Shown: positions 1 through 9,851 of the stretch, piece after piece
Layout: each line of letters begins with the position of its first letter
How positions within the stretch are numbered: position 1 is the first letter of the stretch
Assembly (NCBI GenBank): GCA_034640345.1
Contig: JAXRVH010000061.1
Coordinates: 62,001-126,000, forward strand
From: Drechslera avenae
Taxonomy: Eukaryota; Ascomycota; Dothideomycetes; Pleosporales; Pleosporaceae
DNA: 64,000 bases
Direction of reading: 5' to 3'
Made by a program: the position numbers and the translations under genes
The notes under the pieces: generated by a model
Told to the model about the DNA's origin: nothing
The model's input: only the letters and a program-made list of their open reading frames with translations
The model's database searches: none

Positions 1-1
1 G

Positions 2-1084
2 AAGCGCAAGGAGCTAGTCGAGGAGTTGTGCAAGCTAGATCTCGACCGCAAGATTCACCTCCCTGCCAACACTCCGGCCTCACCTTCAGACGCTAAAATG
101 AATGACGATGTCGATGTATCTATGAACAGTATCAACGACGAGTCCAAAGATGCGGCCGATGCTGAAGCCAATGATGGCGATGATGCAACCACGTCCAAGA
201 CCCGGACTCGCCCTTCAAACAAGAACAAGCGCAAAGCAGCCGCAGAAGAGGCGCGCAAGGAGAAAGCAAAGAAATCCAAAGCCGAGGCCAAGGCTGAGGC
301 TGAGAAAACCAAGAAGCAGAAGGAGTGGGAGAAGCTCCTAGCAGCGATTGAGAAGAAGAAAGAAGAGCTCAAGGAGTGCGAGGACAACATCAATGAGCTC
401 GACGACGATCTGCGCGAGACCCTGGTACATCGTAGCAAGATCCTCGGCAAGGATCGGTTCTTGAACAAGTACTACTGGTTCGAGCACAATGGTATGCCTT
501 TCGGAGGTGTTCCCAACAGCTCCACAGCCGAGTACGGGTATGCCAATGGGCGCATTTGGGTCCAGGGACCAAGCGAGTACGAACTTGGACCAAATCTGGA
601 GGAGCCTGCGCTGTCGCAAGATCTGCAACGTTTCGGCTACACTATTCCGCAGCGCAAAGAGCGGGAAGAAGGTTCAACGCACCTGTCCAACTCTACCGAA
701 TGGGGATACTACGATGACCCCGAGGATATCGACAAGCTGTTGGCGTGGCTCGACGAACGCGGTCTCCGTGAGCGTATCTTGCGCAAAGAACTGCAAGCAT
801 TCCGTGATCGTATCGCTGAGTACATGCTGAAGATGCGGAAACATCTAGAGGAATCCAATCAGCCCGAGGACGAGGAGGAAGAGGAAGAAGATAACAAAAC
901 ACGGGTTTCAACACGCAACAAGACGTACAGTGACAAGGATATTCCCAAGGATCGCTGCCTCCGTTGGACCAACAGCATCATGCGCGATGAAAACGGCCAC
1001 AATCACGTCGAAGAGTACGAACCTCCCAAGAGGGGCAAAGCAAAGGCAGCAAAGGGAGCCAAGGCCAAGGGTCGCGGACGTTGA
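2..1084 (+). CDS. itc1: Itc1/Acf1-like ISWI chromatin-remodelling subunit, 3' part (5' end outside window)
   Basis: The frame is open from base 2 to a TGA at 1082-1084, so this is the last ~360 residues of a larger protein with no start in the window. Residues ~70-130 are a Lys/Glu-rich coiled coil. After it come a 'KDRFLNKYYWFE' block, a 'GRIWVQGP' block and 'WGYYDDPEDIDKLLAWLD' (about residues 155-265), the pattern of the WHIM2/WSD module found after the DDT domain in Itc1, Acf1 and WSTF. That module packs against the ISWI ATPase and senses linker DNA. The tail has an acidic run and ends in a basic Lys/Arg/Gly stretch. In yeast, Itc1 forms the Isw2 complex, which slides nucleosomes and represses early meiotic genes. 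The N-terminal WAC and DDT domains should lie upstream. A different WHIM protein is possible but less likely. Confidence 0.85.
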   Translation, partial: KRKELVEELCKLDLDRKIHLPANTPASPSDAKMNDDVDVSMNSINDESKDAADAEANDGDDATTSKTRTRPSNKNKRKAAAEEARKEKAKKSKAEAKAEAEKTKKQKEWEKLLAAIEKKKEELKECEDNINELDDDLRETLVHRSKILGKDRFLNKYYWFEHNGMPFGGVPNSSTAEYGYANGRIWVQGPSEYELGPNLEEPALSQDLQRFGYTIPQRKEREEGSTHLSNSTEWGYYDDPEDIDKLLAWLDERGLRERILRKELQAFRDRIAEYMLKMRKHLEESNQPEDEEEEEEDNKTRVSTRNKTYSDKDIPKDRCLRWTNSIMRDENGHNHVEEYEPPKRGKAKAAKGAKAKGRGR

Positions 1085-1862
1085 CATGATCTCCTACAAT
1101 CACAAGGTCACGCAAGAGGCGTTGCATGATGGAAACGACCACACGCTTGCTCAAGAACATGGCCACAAAGGCTTTTTCAGACTGCTTGAGGGGCTGCAAG
1201 CCTACATAGGTTTTCAGGAGCAAATAAGTCGGTCAGTCTCAAAGAGATAGTACATCCGGGACCAAGGCCGGTTCGCGATGATGAATGACGAGATAGCATA
1301 TTTTGGCGATTTACGGCGCTTTTATACCATGAGCAATGGCTGCTCACAGTACATTACTTTGCATTTGCAGGAGTTCAGTGGGCTTATGGCTGGCAGCCAT
1401 TGTATTGGCGTCGCTTACTAGAAGAATTATTATTTCTGGGCCTACTAAAGGGCTGGTTGCAGTGGGCCCTCGAGACTGTAACATGCTTGATGTATCATCG
1501 AGCCCGGTGTGTGGATGCTGTCTTGACGAGGGAGAGTGTTTTCTGTGCATTTATAGAACGAAGAAAAGTTCCAAAATATCATGTCTGCAGGTGTGGTGTT
1601 TTGTAACGTGACATGTCAATGCCAAAGCCGGGCTGGCAGTACTGTACCAGGGCAGCTGATGCATATCTGTTTCGGGTTAGCGTGCGTGAAGGTCGGCAGC
1701 TTCACCCGACCACGAGGCCATCAACGCATACGTCAAGACGCGCCACATCTCATCAACTAGCGCTCATTTGACATCTACGAGGTTGCTGTCGCGTGCCAAA
1801 GGATCCCTCGAAGCGACTACAAGTCCACCGAAGCACTTGGCAGGCGACTGGAAGCCGCCAAC
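1085..1862. other. intergenic, 3' region of itc1 and promoter of sgf73
   Basis: About 780 bases between two genes on the same strand. The only ORFs are under 110 codons and have no recognisable content. I see no repeat or RNA gene. The last ~100 bases before the ATG at 1863 are C/A-rich, as expected for a fungal 5' leader. Confidence 0.5.
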
Positions 1863-3314
1863 ATGGCCACGAATGGGGCGCGAAAGGGTGAGCTCACTGC
1901 ACACCCCTCCCCCAGCAGTACTGATGTACCACAGCACCTTCAGCCGCGGCATCTGAGGAATCAGCCAACCTACTAGATACAAGCGCAATCAAAGCCGTTG
2001 TAAAGCCAGAGAAGCCCAGGATCAAGTTGAGGATCAAGAAACCAGTGCCTAGGCCTTCAAAGTCTGGGAATTGGAAGGAAAGCGACGCAATCAGTATGTA
2101 CACAATAACGCGCTCCTCGAAATATGCGCACATATTTGCGCAGACTAACAGGCTGTTAGACATCGAGACTAAGCCCGCCGCACCGTCGACTACCTCGCCT
2201 GTGATCAACCCTCTCGACGAGAAGACCGTTGCCGGCTTCCCCAGCGGCCGCCCACTAGACGACAAGGTAGATACGGTACAGTGTAAGCACTGTCGCCGAC
2301 CAGTCCTCCGCGCATCCTCTGCATCACACATCCGTGACTGTTTAAACAAAAAACAAGAGAAACTCAAGAAGAAGAAAGAGGCCAAGGAGGCCAAAGATGC
2401 AGCTCTACGAAAAGAAAAGGGTGAAGATGATGAGGGCGGCAAATCGCGCAAGTCGGCCATCAAGGGTGCTTCCATAGATGGTGATGGCGCAAAGAAAGGT
2501 AAGAAGAGGAAGCTAGATGGAGATGCGGAAAAGGCACCGAACGCGAAGAAAAAGAAGAAGGACGAACCGAAGCAGAAGGGCGCAAAACCAAAGGGGCCTG
2601 TCGACGTAGAGAGGCAGTGTGGTGTCTCGCTGCCGAACGGCGGATATTGCGCAAGAAGCTTGACGTGCAAGAGCCACAGCATGGGTCTCAAGAGGGCTGT
2701 TCCCGGGCGAAGTCTACCGTATGACATGTTGCTGGCGCAATACCAGAAGAAGAACCAGGCTAAGATCCAACGTACGGCTCACATGCACACACACTAATGC
2801 CATGGTAATACAAGCTAACATTTTTCCAGGTTCCCTCATCGACGCGAATGCGCCTCTCCCCGAAGACCTCGAGCCCTCAGGTGCGGTCGACTCTGACGAG
2901 GAAAAAGACTCCATCATGGCTGCCCTTGCCCGGCACAGACCGCGTCCGCTAGCAACGTACACACATACATCTCAACGGTCAAAATACCAGTATATTCGCA
3001 TGAAAGGCTTGATCCGCTCTGCTCTTGGTGCACCGCCTGGTGGCGGTGGCTCAATGTTCTCGGGCGGCGACAACATGAACACAGGACGTGGGATGGGACT
3101 CGGAATGATGGGTGCCCCTCTGAGCGCCACCAACGAGCATTTTCCCCAGAGCGCTGGGTTTGGTGCTCCCCTGAGTGCTGGTCTTGATAGTGCTTCGGCA
3201 AGTCGACGACCTAGTGCTATTGGTGCCGGTGGACCAAGACAGATACTTCCTGGTCAGCTGCCCGGCCCGGGACAGCAGAGAAAGGGTAGTATGGCGAGTG
3301 TTGGAGCATCGTGA
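1863..3314 (+). CDS. sgf73: SAGA complex Sgf73/ataxin-7-like protein (SCA7 domain)
   Basis: Model: exons 1863-1887, 1935-2771 and 2830-3314, with a probable further in-frame intron at 2094-2159. It encodes 426 aa, or 448 if that intron is kept. The start ATG has a good context (gccaacATGG), and the first intron (phase 1) joins codon G|CA exactly. A CxxC...HxxxC zinc-binding block (CKHC, then H-x3-C near 'SHIRDC') sits mid-protein. After a Lys-rich linker comes the SCA7 signature 'ERQCGVSLPNGGYCARSLTC' followed by 'KSHSMGLKRAVPGRS'. Sgf73 tethers the histone H2B deubiquitinase module to SAGA. The C-terminus is Gly/Ser/Pro-rich. It is convergent with iwr1. Family assignment is firm; the very short first exon is the least certain part. 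Confidence 0.88.
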
Positions 3315-3971
3315 GGAAGATGAGCACTACCGGGGGCCCAAGGCTGAGGCGTTCATGATACCTGGTTTTCACTTGCTGGAGAGGGTCAAACAACAGGCCA
3401 AGTATCCTTACACACGGCTTTTTTTTCTTAGTTTCTCAAACGTGAGACTACGATGGTTCTTTCTCCCTTTTTTCTTCTTCTCTCTTCACACAAACATTGT
3501 ATCTCGGGGGATTTCTATATAGAGCATACGGCCATGCCCACATTGTCGGGAGTCTTTCTTTCTTTTGGTTTGTTTGCGCGTGCATGATACCCTCGGAATT
3601 TATTGAACTTTTTATGTATATATGTAAGCATGTATGGATATGGATGAATTGATAGTGTCAAATTACTTGGTGTGGTGAGGTCAAGGTTGTATTTTCTACT
3701 CTAGTACTTGGCGTTTGTCTTGTCATTGGGGCGTTTTGCATTATAGAGAATCGAGGTATTGCTGGCTGGAGGGTTGATGGGATTCTGTGATGGGATTTCG
3801 TGATGAGGTAAGTGTTTTGTTTCGGTCCATGGTGAATTGAATTGAAGGCATGTATTCCCCGCTCTTTGTATTCTGCCTCAATGGTTCTCAATGAAGATGG
3901 GCATGGATGTTGAGTCTTGACTGTATACAAAAGAAAAGTAAAAAATTATTCGATAAGAACGTCCCTTGGTC
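3315..3971. other. convergent intergenic region, sgf73 / iwr1
   Basis: About 650 bases between two convergent genes, T-rich on the + strand and A-rich near 3930-3960. It probably holds both 3' UTRs. No gene, repeat or RNA seen. Confidence 0.5.
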
Positions 3972-5039
3972 TCACTCCCCCTTCACCCCCCAATAGCCCA
4001 CCTTCTGGACCTTGGGCACTGTCATCCTAAAATGAGCATCATCTTCATCTCCACTCCCTGCAGCCCTATCAAGATCGTCCTCATCATCATCGGTATCAGC
4101 AACATTAAACTCTTCATCATCACTGCCATGTCTGTACTTGGCCTTGTACAGATTCCGATCAAACTCGTCGTCGTCACTGAGTTCATCTTCAGGGTAGTCG
4201 TTTGCATAGTAGTCCTCTGCATTCTCGTCTTCGTCGTCGGTGTCGAATTCACGGTCACTAGCGTCTTCGTTGTCCCACCAGTCGGCGTCTTCTTCGCTGA
4301 TGACGAGGAGGCCCACGGGACCAGTGGGCGCAGGGGCGTCGGGAAGCACGGGCTCGCGGACGTAGTGGTCGTAGACGTATTCGCTGTCAATGTCCATTGC
4401 ATCGGCATCGGCCGAGGGGGGAGGGGTGTCGTGTGATGCTAGGGCTGCAGCTCTGTCGGGATGGCGTTCTGCGAACCGTTTGGCGGGGGCTTTAGGTTTG
4501 TATTTTGAGGGCGAGGGCGACGAGAGGCCCAAGTTTTTGTTGTCTACTTTCTCTACTTCTTTGGTGAGCGCCTCCAGGTTGCGGACGTCGGTTTCGGAAG
4601 GCTCGGCCGTGGGTGGTTGTTTCCATTGGATTGAGGCTTTGGAACTGTGATGTAGGGCACTTCCTGCGCCGGGCCGCTTTCGTGGGCGTGGCGTGGATTC
4701 TGGACTGGGTTCTGAGATGGAGGGCTCTTGTACCTGGCCTCCTAGTAGTTTATCGTCCTGTCCTGCTACTCCTGCTGTAGCGGGCTGTTCTTCTACGAAA
4801 TGCCGTTTTGCGCCAATCCGAGACACGGGATCGAGACGAAATCGACGTTCGCCTGTGGGCGTTGGGGGTACGAGTGAGTGTTCGGCATCATCGCCTGGCT
4901 TGGTGAGACGCTTGTATCCGTATCTTGTCCGCTTAGTCTCTTTCTGCTTGCCGTCTTCGATCCTGAGGGTGTCGATGGGCGCCTCTGTGCGTTTCCGCTT
5001 CACCGAGATGGTCTGCGGCGGCAGATGAAATGACGACAT
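3972..5039 (-). CDS. iwr1: Iwr1-type RNA polymerase II nuclear import factor
   Basis: Single-exon gene of 355 aa. The N-terminus has the Iwr1 opening pattern 'LPPQTISVKRKR...IDTLRIE', which carries the basic import signal. The middle is disordered. From about residue 215 the conserved Iwr1 domain appears: 'YVYDHYVRE', 'VGLLVISEEDADWW', then a very acidic run with 'NAEDYYANDYPEDE', which is the family's diagnostic string. Iwr1 binds the active-centre cleft of assembled RNA polymerase II, carries it into the nucleus and is recycled by export. The tail adds further Asp/Glu tracts. It is divergent from the nucleoside transporter gene, with 426 bases between the two starts. Confidence 0.9.
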   Translation of the reverse strand: MSSFHLPPQTISVKRKRTEAPIDTLRIEDGKQKETKRTRYGYKRLTKPGDDAEHSLVPPTPTGERRFRLDPVSRIGAKRHFVEEQPATAGVAGQDDKLLGGQVQEPSISEPSPESTPRPRKRPGAGSALHHSSKASIQWKQPPTAEPSETDVRNLEALTKEVEKVDNKNLGLSSPSPSKYKPKAPAKRFAERHPDRAAALASHDTPPPSADADAMDIDSEYVYDHYVREPVLPDAPAPTGPVGLLVISEEDADWWDNEDASDREFDTDDEDENAEDYYANDYPEDELSDDDEFDRNLYKAKYRHGSDDEEFNVADTDDDEDDLDRAAGSGDEDDAHFRMTVPKVQKVGYWGVKGE

Positions 5040-5465
5040 ATCTGCGGCGTGTAGCAGGAATTCTTCGCTATGCGTTCTTCGCAGACGTGTTCAGTCTTGG
5101 TGGTGGTGCTGAGTTATGTACAGCGAATCGGAGGGGCAGCGAGCGCGGGGCGTGGAGAGGACGCATCCCACGCGCAGAGCCGCCCCATGTTAGCGCCATG
5201 TTGGGGGCCAGGGTGGGTGACGGATGGACGACCGCGGCATCACCTGTCACGGCAGCCCGAGTCCGTTCACGCACGCGATACAGTCATGAGCCTTGGAGAT
5301 CTCTACTGCTAACTGATATAGACGTCGTTTGAAACATGTCTGCTTTTGTTTCGTTCACTCATACACTCTAGACACTTTCCTTTCTCCATAGCCTTGCTGA
5401 CGACACCTCCGCAACTCCGCAGCGCAAACCCGGATAAGACACACGACGCGACAGCACTACCCACC
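5040..5465. promoter_or_regulatory. divergent promoter, iwr1 (-) and ENT transporter (+)
   Basis: The 426 bases between two outward-facing start codons must hold both promoters. The half near iwr1 is GC-rich with short direct motifs; the half near the transporter is C/A-rich and pyrimidine-rich up to 'cccaccATGG'. No clear TATA box was seen. Confidence 0.55.
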
Positions 5466-6868
5466 ATGGATCGTATACGCCGCGTCTTCGAGCGCGAAAA
5501 TTCTGAGGCTTCGTATGAGCCGCTTGAAGGGGGCTCCGAACGGCCTGATGGAGAGCATATCGAGGTAGAAGACCACGCGTTCTCGTGGACCGACTATGCC
5601 GTCTTCACGCTGCTGGGAGTTGCTATGCTGTGGGCATGGTAGGTTCTGAGGCGTCATGACAACACACATGTAGCTAAATCTATGTTAGGAACATGTTTCT
5701 AGCAGCAGCTCCATACTTCCAGCGACGCTTCGAGTCCAACGACAGCCTCCTTCGCAACTTCCAGTCGGGAATCCTCTCAGTCGGCACCATAGGCAACCTA
5801 GGCTCCATGATAGTCTTGACCAAGCTGCAGGCCCGCGCCAACTACCCGAAACGTATCACGGTTGCATTGGCGCTTAACGTGGCAGTCTTCACACTGCTTG
5901 CCATATCCACAAAGCTGTTCTTGAACGTACCCGTAGCCGTCTACTTTGCCTTCCTTATGCTCATGGTGCTGAGTGCTAGTCTGGCCACTGGCTTGTGTCA
6001 GAACGGCGTTTTTGCCTATGTGTCTGGGTTTGGCCGCGAGGAATATACCCAGGGCATCATGGCCGGTCAGGGAATCGCTGGTGTCCTACCCGCAATCACC
6101 CAAATCATCTCCGTCCTCTCTGTGCCCAAGAAACAACATACTGGCGGTGCACCGCAGGAATCCAGCACATCTGCCTTCATCTACTTCCTAACCGCTACCG
6201 GAGTCTCTGCAGCAACTCTCGTAGCCTTCTTCTACCTCCTCTCCAGGAACAGCTCCAAGCAACGCATGGCCCGCCTATCATACGACGACAATGGTCCCGA
6301 GTACGATCCCACTCACACCGATCGCAAGACCATCCCCTTGACAAGGCTCTTCAAGAAACTCTTCTGGCTCGCCGGCGCCGTGTTTCTCACCTTTGCAGTA
6401 ACAATGTTCTTCCCCGTCTTCACACCACAGGTTCTCAGCATCCGCGACCCAGCAACCTCCTCCCGCCTCTTCCAACCTGCCACTTTCATTCCCCTAGGCT
6501 TCTTCTTCTGGAACCTGGGTGACCTCATCGGGAGAGTAGGCCCGGCCCTACCTGCCCTGCGTTTAACACATCGCCCACGTTTACTCTTCGCCTTCTCTGT
6601 TGCACGTGTGCTATTCATTCCAATGTACTTTCTCTGCAACATTGGGGGTAAAGGTGCGACTGTAAATTCGGATTTCTTTTACCTGGTCATTGTGCAGTTG
6701 TTGTTTGGCGTGACGAATGGATTCTTGAGTAGTAACTGTATGATGGGTTTTGCCGAGTGGGTGGAACCCGATGAGCTAGAGGCTGCCGGCGGGTTCATGT
6801 CGTTGTGTCTTGTGGGCGGGTTGACGGTAGGCAGTTTCTTAAGCTTTTTTGCTGCGCAGTCTTCGTAG
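5466..6868 (+). CDS. equilibrative nucleoside transporter (ENT/SLC29, Fun26-like)
   Basis: Exons 5466-5638 and 5689-6868, 450 aa. The 50-nt intron (phase 2) restores 'LWAWNMFLAAAPYFQRRF' across the junction, the first transmembrane helix of the ENT family. About 11 hydrophobic segments follow, with a hydrophilic loop near residues 225-260 where the family has its central cytosolic loop. Late motifs 'FFFWNLGDLIGR' and the C-terminal 'GGLTVGSFLSFF' are typical. The N-terminal ~45 residues are hydrophilic and acidic. Yeast Fun26 moves nucleosides and nucleobases across the vacuolar membrane by a proton-independent route; vacuolar location here is inferred from homology only. Intron boundaries are well supported by frame. 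Confidence 0.92.
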
Positions 6869-7109
6869 TATCCGGAGTTGGGTGATTGGGGGTTGTTGTA
6901 GATATAGATATATGAAATCATGCACAAGACTGGTTTCCGCGAGGTTCTTTGTGAGGTAATCGAGATTGATGCTTTGAAGTATCTACAAGCGCTCATGATC
7001 TCGTGGCACAGCCTTGTGACGATTGATACAACATGCACTGATAATCTTTCCATGTCAAAGAAATCGCCCCTTCCCATTCTCGCCACTGCGAAGAACAGAA
7101 TTCTACGAC

Positions 7110-7799
7110 ATGTCGCCCAACCCCGTCTGCCTTATCATCCACTCCACATCCAGTATTGGAGAAACCAAACCCAATTTCCGCATCGTAGCTGTCGAACAAA
7201 CGAACCTGCCGTTTCGCTTCGACGGTTACAACCACAAGACATACAACTACATTGACGTCCGCGTCACTACGACCCAGATCCCGATTGTCGGAGAATGAAA
7301 CATCAAGATGGAGACTGAAAACCTGAGCGGCTACCAAGTCGCCATCACCGCCGCGTCCGATAGCCTTGAAGTCGCTGGGAAGGAGCTCGCAGAAGAAGTT
7401 AAGAGCGACATCGCGAACAAAGTGGTAGCAGGCAGCCGGCTCCACCAAAAAGACAGTGCGACTGGCAACCCAACTGTACACTACAGCGTCGTGGAAGAGC
7501 AAGAGGATGAAGTCGGGTTAATCGAAAACATACACACATGGCACTGGTGGGAAATTATCAAAGTCAAACTTGTGTGGGGAGACGTGTATGGTGTGCAGTT
7601 TAATGAAAAAGCGAGGCAAGATTACGCGGTGAATGCGGCAAGTGTTGCTTTTCTTAGCACTAGGAAGAGATATTGGGGCTCATATGGAGAGCAAGGAGAG
7701 AGGCAGTTGGAACAGCTGAGGAAGAGGGTGGGGTATGTGAATGTTGAGCCTGGTGAATTTGAGAGGGTTGTGGCGAGGGAGCTTAGTGATGAAACTTGA
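7110..7799 (+). pseudogene. unrecognised ORF of ~229 codons interrupted by one in-frame TGA
   Basis: From ATG 7110 the frame is open for 62 codons, meets TGA at 7296-7298, and continues in the same frame to 7799 with the next ATG at 7308. Both halves look coding: the first is rich in beta-type alternation ('FRIVAVEQ', 'YNYIDVRV'), and the second has Ala/Glu-rich helices, 'TWHWWEIIKVKLVWGD' and an amphipathic C-terminus. No usable intron could remove the stop, because no GTNNGT donor lies close upstream. Options are a recent nonsense mutation, a base-calling error, or translation from 7308 only (163 aa). I do not recognise the family. The overlapping minus-strand ORF is a shadow. Confidence 0.5.
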
Positions 7800-8154
7800 G
7801 ATACAAGAGATGGGGTTTCTTTTCTTTGACTTTGTTTAAGCTTAACGTCCTGGAAGCATATCGTTGCTGTAACCGTCTCCACTTGATTCTTACAAACTAG
7901 TCAGCCTTAATGAAGCTTGCTGCAAAGTTTTTGTCTGAATGCAACTCATGGAAAAAACAAGTGTGAACTCCAGTATGTACTTGAGGAATCTTCTCAATCT
8001 CTCGTACTAGGTTGTAATGTTCTAAAGTAGCAGCGCTTTGTTGCAAACACATGCTAGTTGCTGCTGGCGCTCAATGACGTCATCATCATCATGGAAGAAT
8101 CCCTACCTTCAAATTTTCGCAAGATTCTAAACAGCTAACGAGCAAATTTAAACA
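7800..8154. other. intergenic spacer
   Basis: About 355 AT-rich bases between two same-strand genes. There is a short run of 'atc' repeats near 8079-8091. Nothing else seen. Confidence 0.5.
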
Positions 8155-8622
8155 ATGTCATCTCCAGACGTTCACGAACAAGAGATAGATGCGCGCTCCC
8201 GCTCTGCACTCGCCTCTACAAAGCGCAATCTCCGCTACCTATATGACCCCAAAACTGCCCCAAGTGCCGTATCCTCGCGCCGCACACGCGCCGTCCTCCG
8301 CGTGCTGCGCTCCGGTATCATCTTCGCATTTTGGAAACTTGTACGGTATGCAAAGTATGTTGCCATTGGCTCCCTAGTAGCGACAATAGGCGCTGGAGCT
8401 TTTGGCACAGTCGTCAGTGGTGCAGGGTTCGTATTGGCACCTACCGGAATTGCTGGCACAATTTTCGCTGCCACGATATGGGGAGTTGGGAAGTTTGCTG
8501 TCAAAAAAGTCAAGAAGAGGTGGGGTGTGGGTCATGGATATGGAGATGACGATGAAGAATGGGAGGAGAGAAGGAGTGCTCAACAAAAGATGGATCATGG
8601 GCCCGAGGCAATGCCGTGGTGA
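8155..8622 (+). CDS. small conserved fungal membrane protein of unknown function
   Basis: Single exon, 155 aa, start context 'aacaATGTC'. The first ~45 residues are hydrophilic and basic with an Arg/Ser-rich block ending near 'SSRRTRAVLRVLR'. Two hydrophobic Gly/Ala/Val-rich segments follow (about residues 64-86 and 92-115), consistent with a membrane hairpin or two spans. The C-terminus is basic ('KKVKKRW') and then acidic. Domain order looks typical of an orphan Pezizomycotina membrane protein, but I cannot name a family. Coding status rests on the strong hydrophobic pattern and a clean single frame. Confidence 0.7.
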   Translation: MSSPDVHEQEIDARSRSALASTKRNLRYLYDPKTAPSAVSSRRTRAVLRVLRSGIIFAFWKLVRYAKYVAIGSLVATIGAGAFGTVVSGAGFVLAPTGIAGTIFAATIWGVGKFAVKKVKKRWGVGHGYGDDDEEWEERRSAQQKMDHGPEAMPW

Positions 8623-9482
8623 AGGAACTGTTTAGTCACGAGGTTCGTCAATTGGGGACATCATGAAAGTAATTGCGAGACACTGGTTATGTAGCCGTCA
8701 AGTAAGCGGGCAAGCTTTTCCACATGAACCACTCGGCCATGCAATTACTGGATCTTAAAATGCAGGAAATATACCTCATCATCCACCTGGAGGTCGATGA
8801 TACATCAAAGAAAAAAGACCAAGAATGTTGGGGGACGCAGGGAAAAGGCCGCATCTGTGGCGAGGATGATCTTTCAAAAGCCGTGAATCAGTGTTTGGGA
8901 TATCACTAACAAGGATCTGCCATCTCGTAGCGATGTTGAAAAGGACGACGAAAGGGGGATTGAAAACGAAAAGGAAGAACCTCACTTTTCTATTGTGAAA
9001 GAGCACATCATCGACCCGTTAATGTCACATATCTACTCTATTAAATACGAAAACTGAGTCCCAAAGAAGAAATGACTATCAGCTTTCTCACCACGTCCAA
9101 GACGAGGCGCTGGTAAAGCTGGAAAACGCTCCTGCCTGAACCAAGGAGAGCGGTAAAGGTTGCAACAGGTACCTTGGTTGCCCAAGTTATGGACATTATG
9201 GGTAGGGGAGTGTGCGTTAAAACCAAGTACAGTGCAGACTGCGTTACCTGGTATCTGCTGAAAACGATTACATACGAGAAGCCAAAATACGAGATGGAGA
9301 TGCAAGAAGTGGATGAAGCGGATCTCGGACATGGTCGGAAGAGGTCCAAGAGAAAGATGGCAGTTGGGGGGAGGGTATGTTGATGCCAATATGGAATTTT
9401 GATTCATGTTCTGGAAGTACAAGATAACAGTATTATTGGATCAATCCAAATATAGCAGAAAACAGCATTTACCTATCTGACC
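8623..9482. other. gene-poor spacer
   Basis: About 860 bases with short ORFs on both strands (up to 129 codons on the minus strand at 9033-9422) whose translations show no domain, signal or coding-like composition. No repeat or RNA gene seen. Confidence 0.4.
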
Positions 9483-9851
9483 CTATTTAGGCTGAATTCT
9501 TGTCAACCTAATCCCAGGATATCTGTCAAGCATATCCTTCCGACATATTGGACACTTCTGACTCGTCTCGAAATATTTCATCAAACACTGCTTCCCGAAT
9601 ATATGCCCTCACGTCAACTTGACAGGGATGTTTGCAGTACTCAGTCGGATCCTTATTCTGTCAGCCGCTCTAGCGAAGACCGACAGTCTCTCGTCCTGAT
9701 TGACACTATCATAATGTTCCAGGCAGCTGGCGCATTTCGTATTAGCGGGAGTAATCATCTTAACGTTCACCATCTCGAAGATAACAGAGGGAAGTTGAAA
9801 AATCTCGTTGATGTGTATGTTTTCTCCGATTCTCTCGAGAACTTCATCCAT
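9483..9851 (-). pseudogene. RING-finger protein gene broken by an in-frame TGA
   Basis: The minus strand from ATG 9851 reads about 80 residues ending '...PVKLT', meets TGA at 9611-9609, then continues in the same frame for 41 codons to TAG at 9485-9483. Before the stop is 'CASCLEHYDS' (zinc ligands 1 and 2). Directly after it is 'GHIFGKQCLMKYF...QKCPICRK'. The stop falls exactly where the third zinc ligand (the Cys of 'CGH') should be. The whole would be ~122 aa, the size of the small RING-type E3 ligase-like proteins common in filamentous ascomycetes. No intron can remove the TGA without losing the conserved His. A nonsense pseudogene is the simplest reading; a sequencing error is possible. 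Confidence 0.65.

Noticed and set aside
1894..2727. 277-codon minus-strand ORF
   Set aside because: Antisense shadow of sgf73; Ser/Phe-rich translation is the mirror of its Lys/Glu-rich codons, with no domain.
6993..7502. 169-codon minus-strand ORF
   Set aside because: Overlaps the plus-strand frame 7110-7799, which has the better coding character; no domain in the minus translation.
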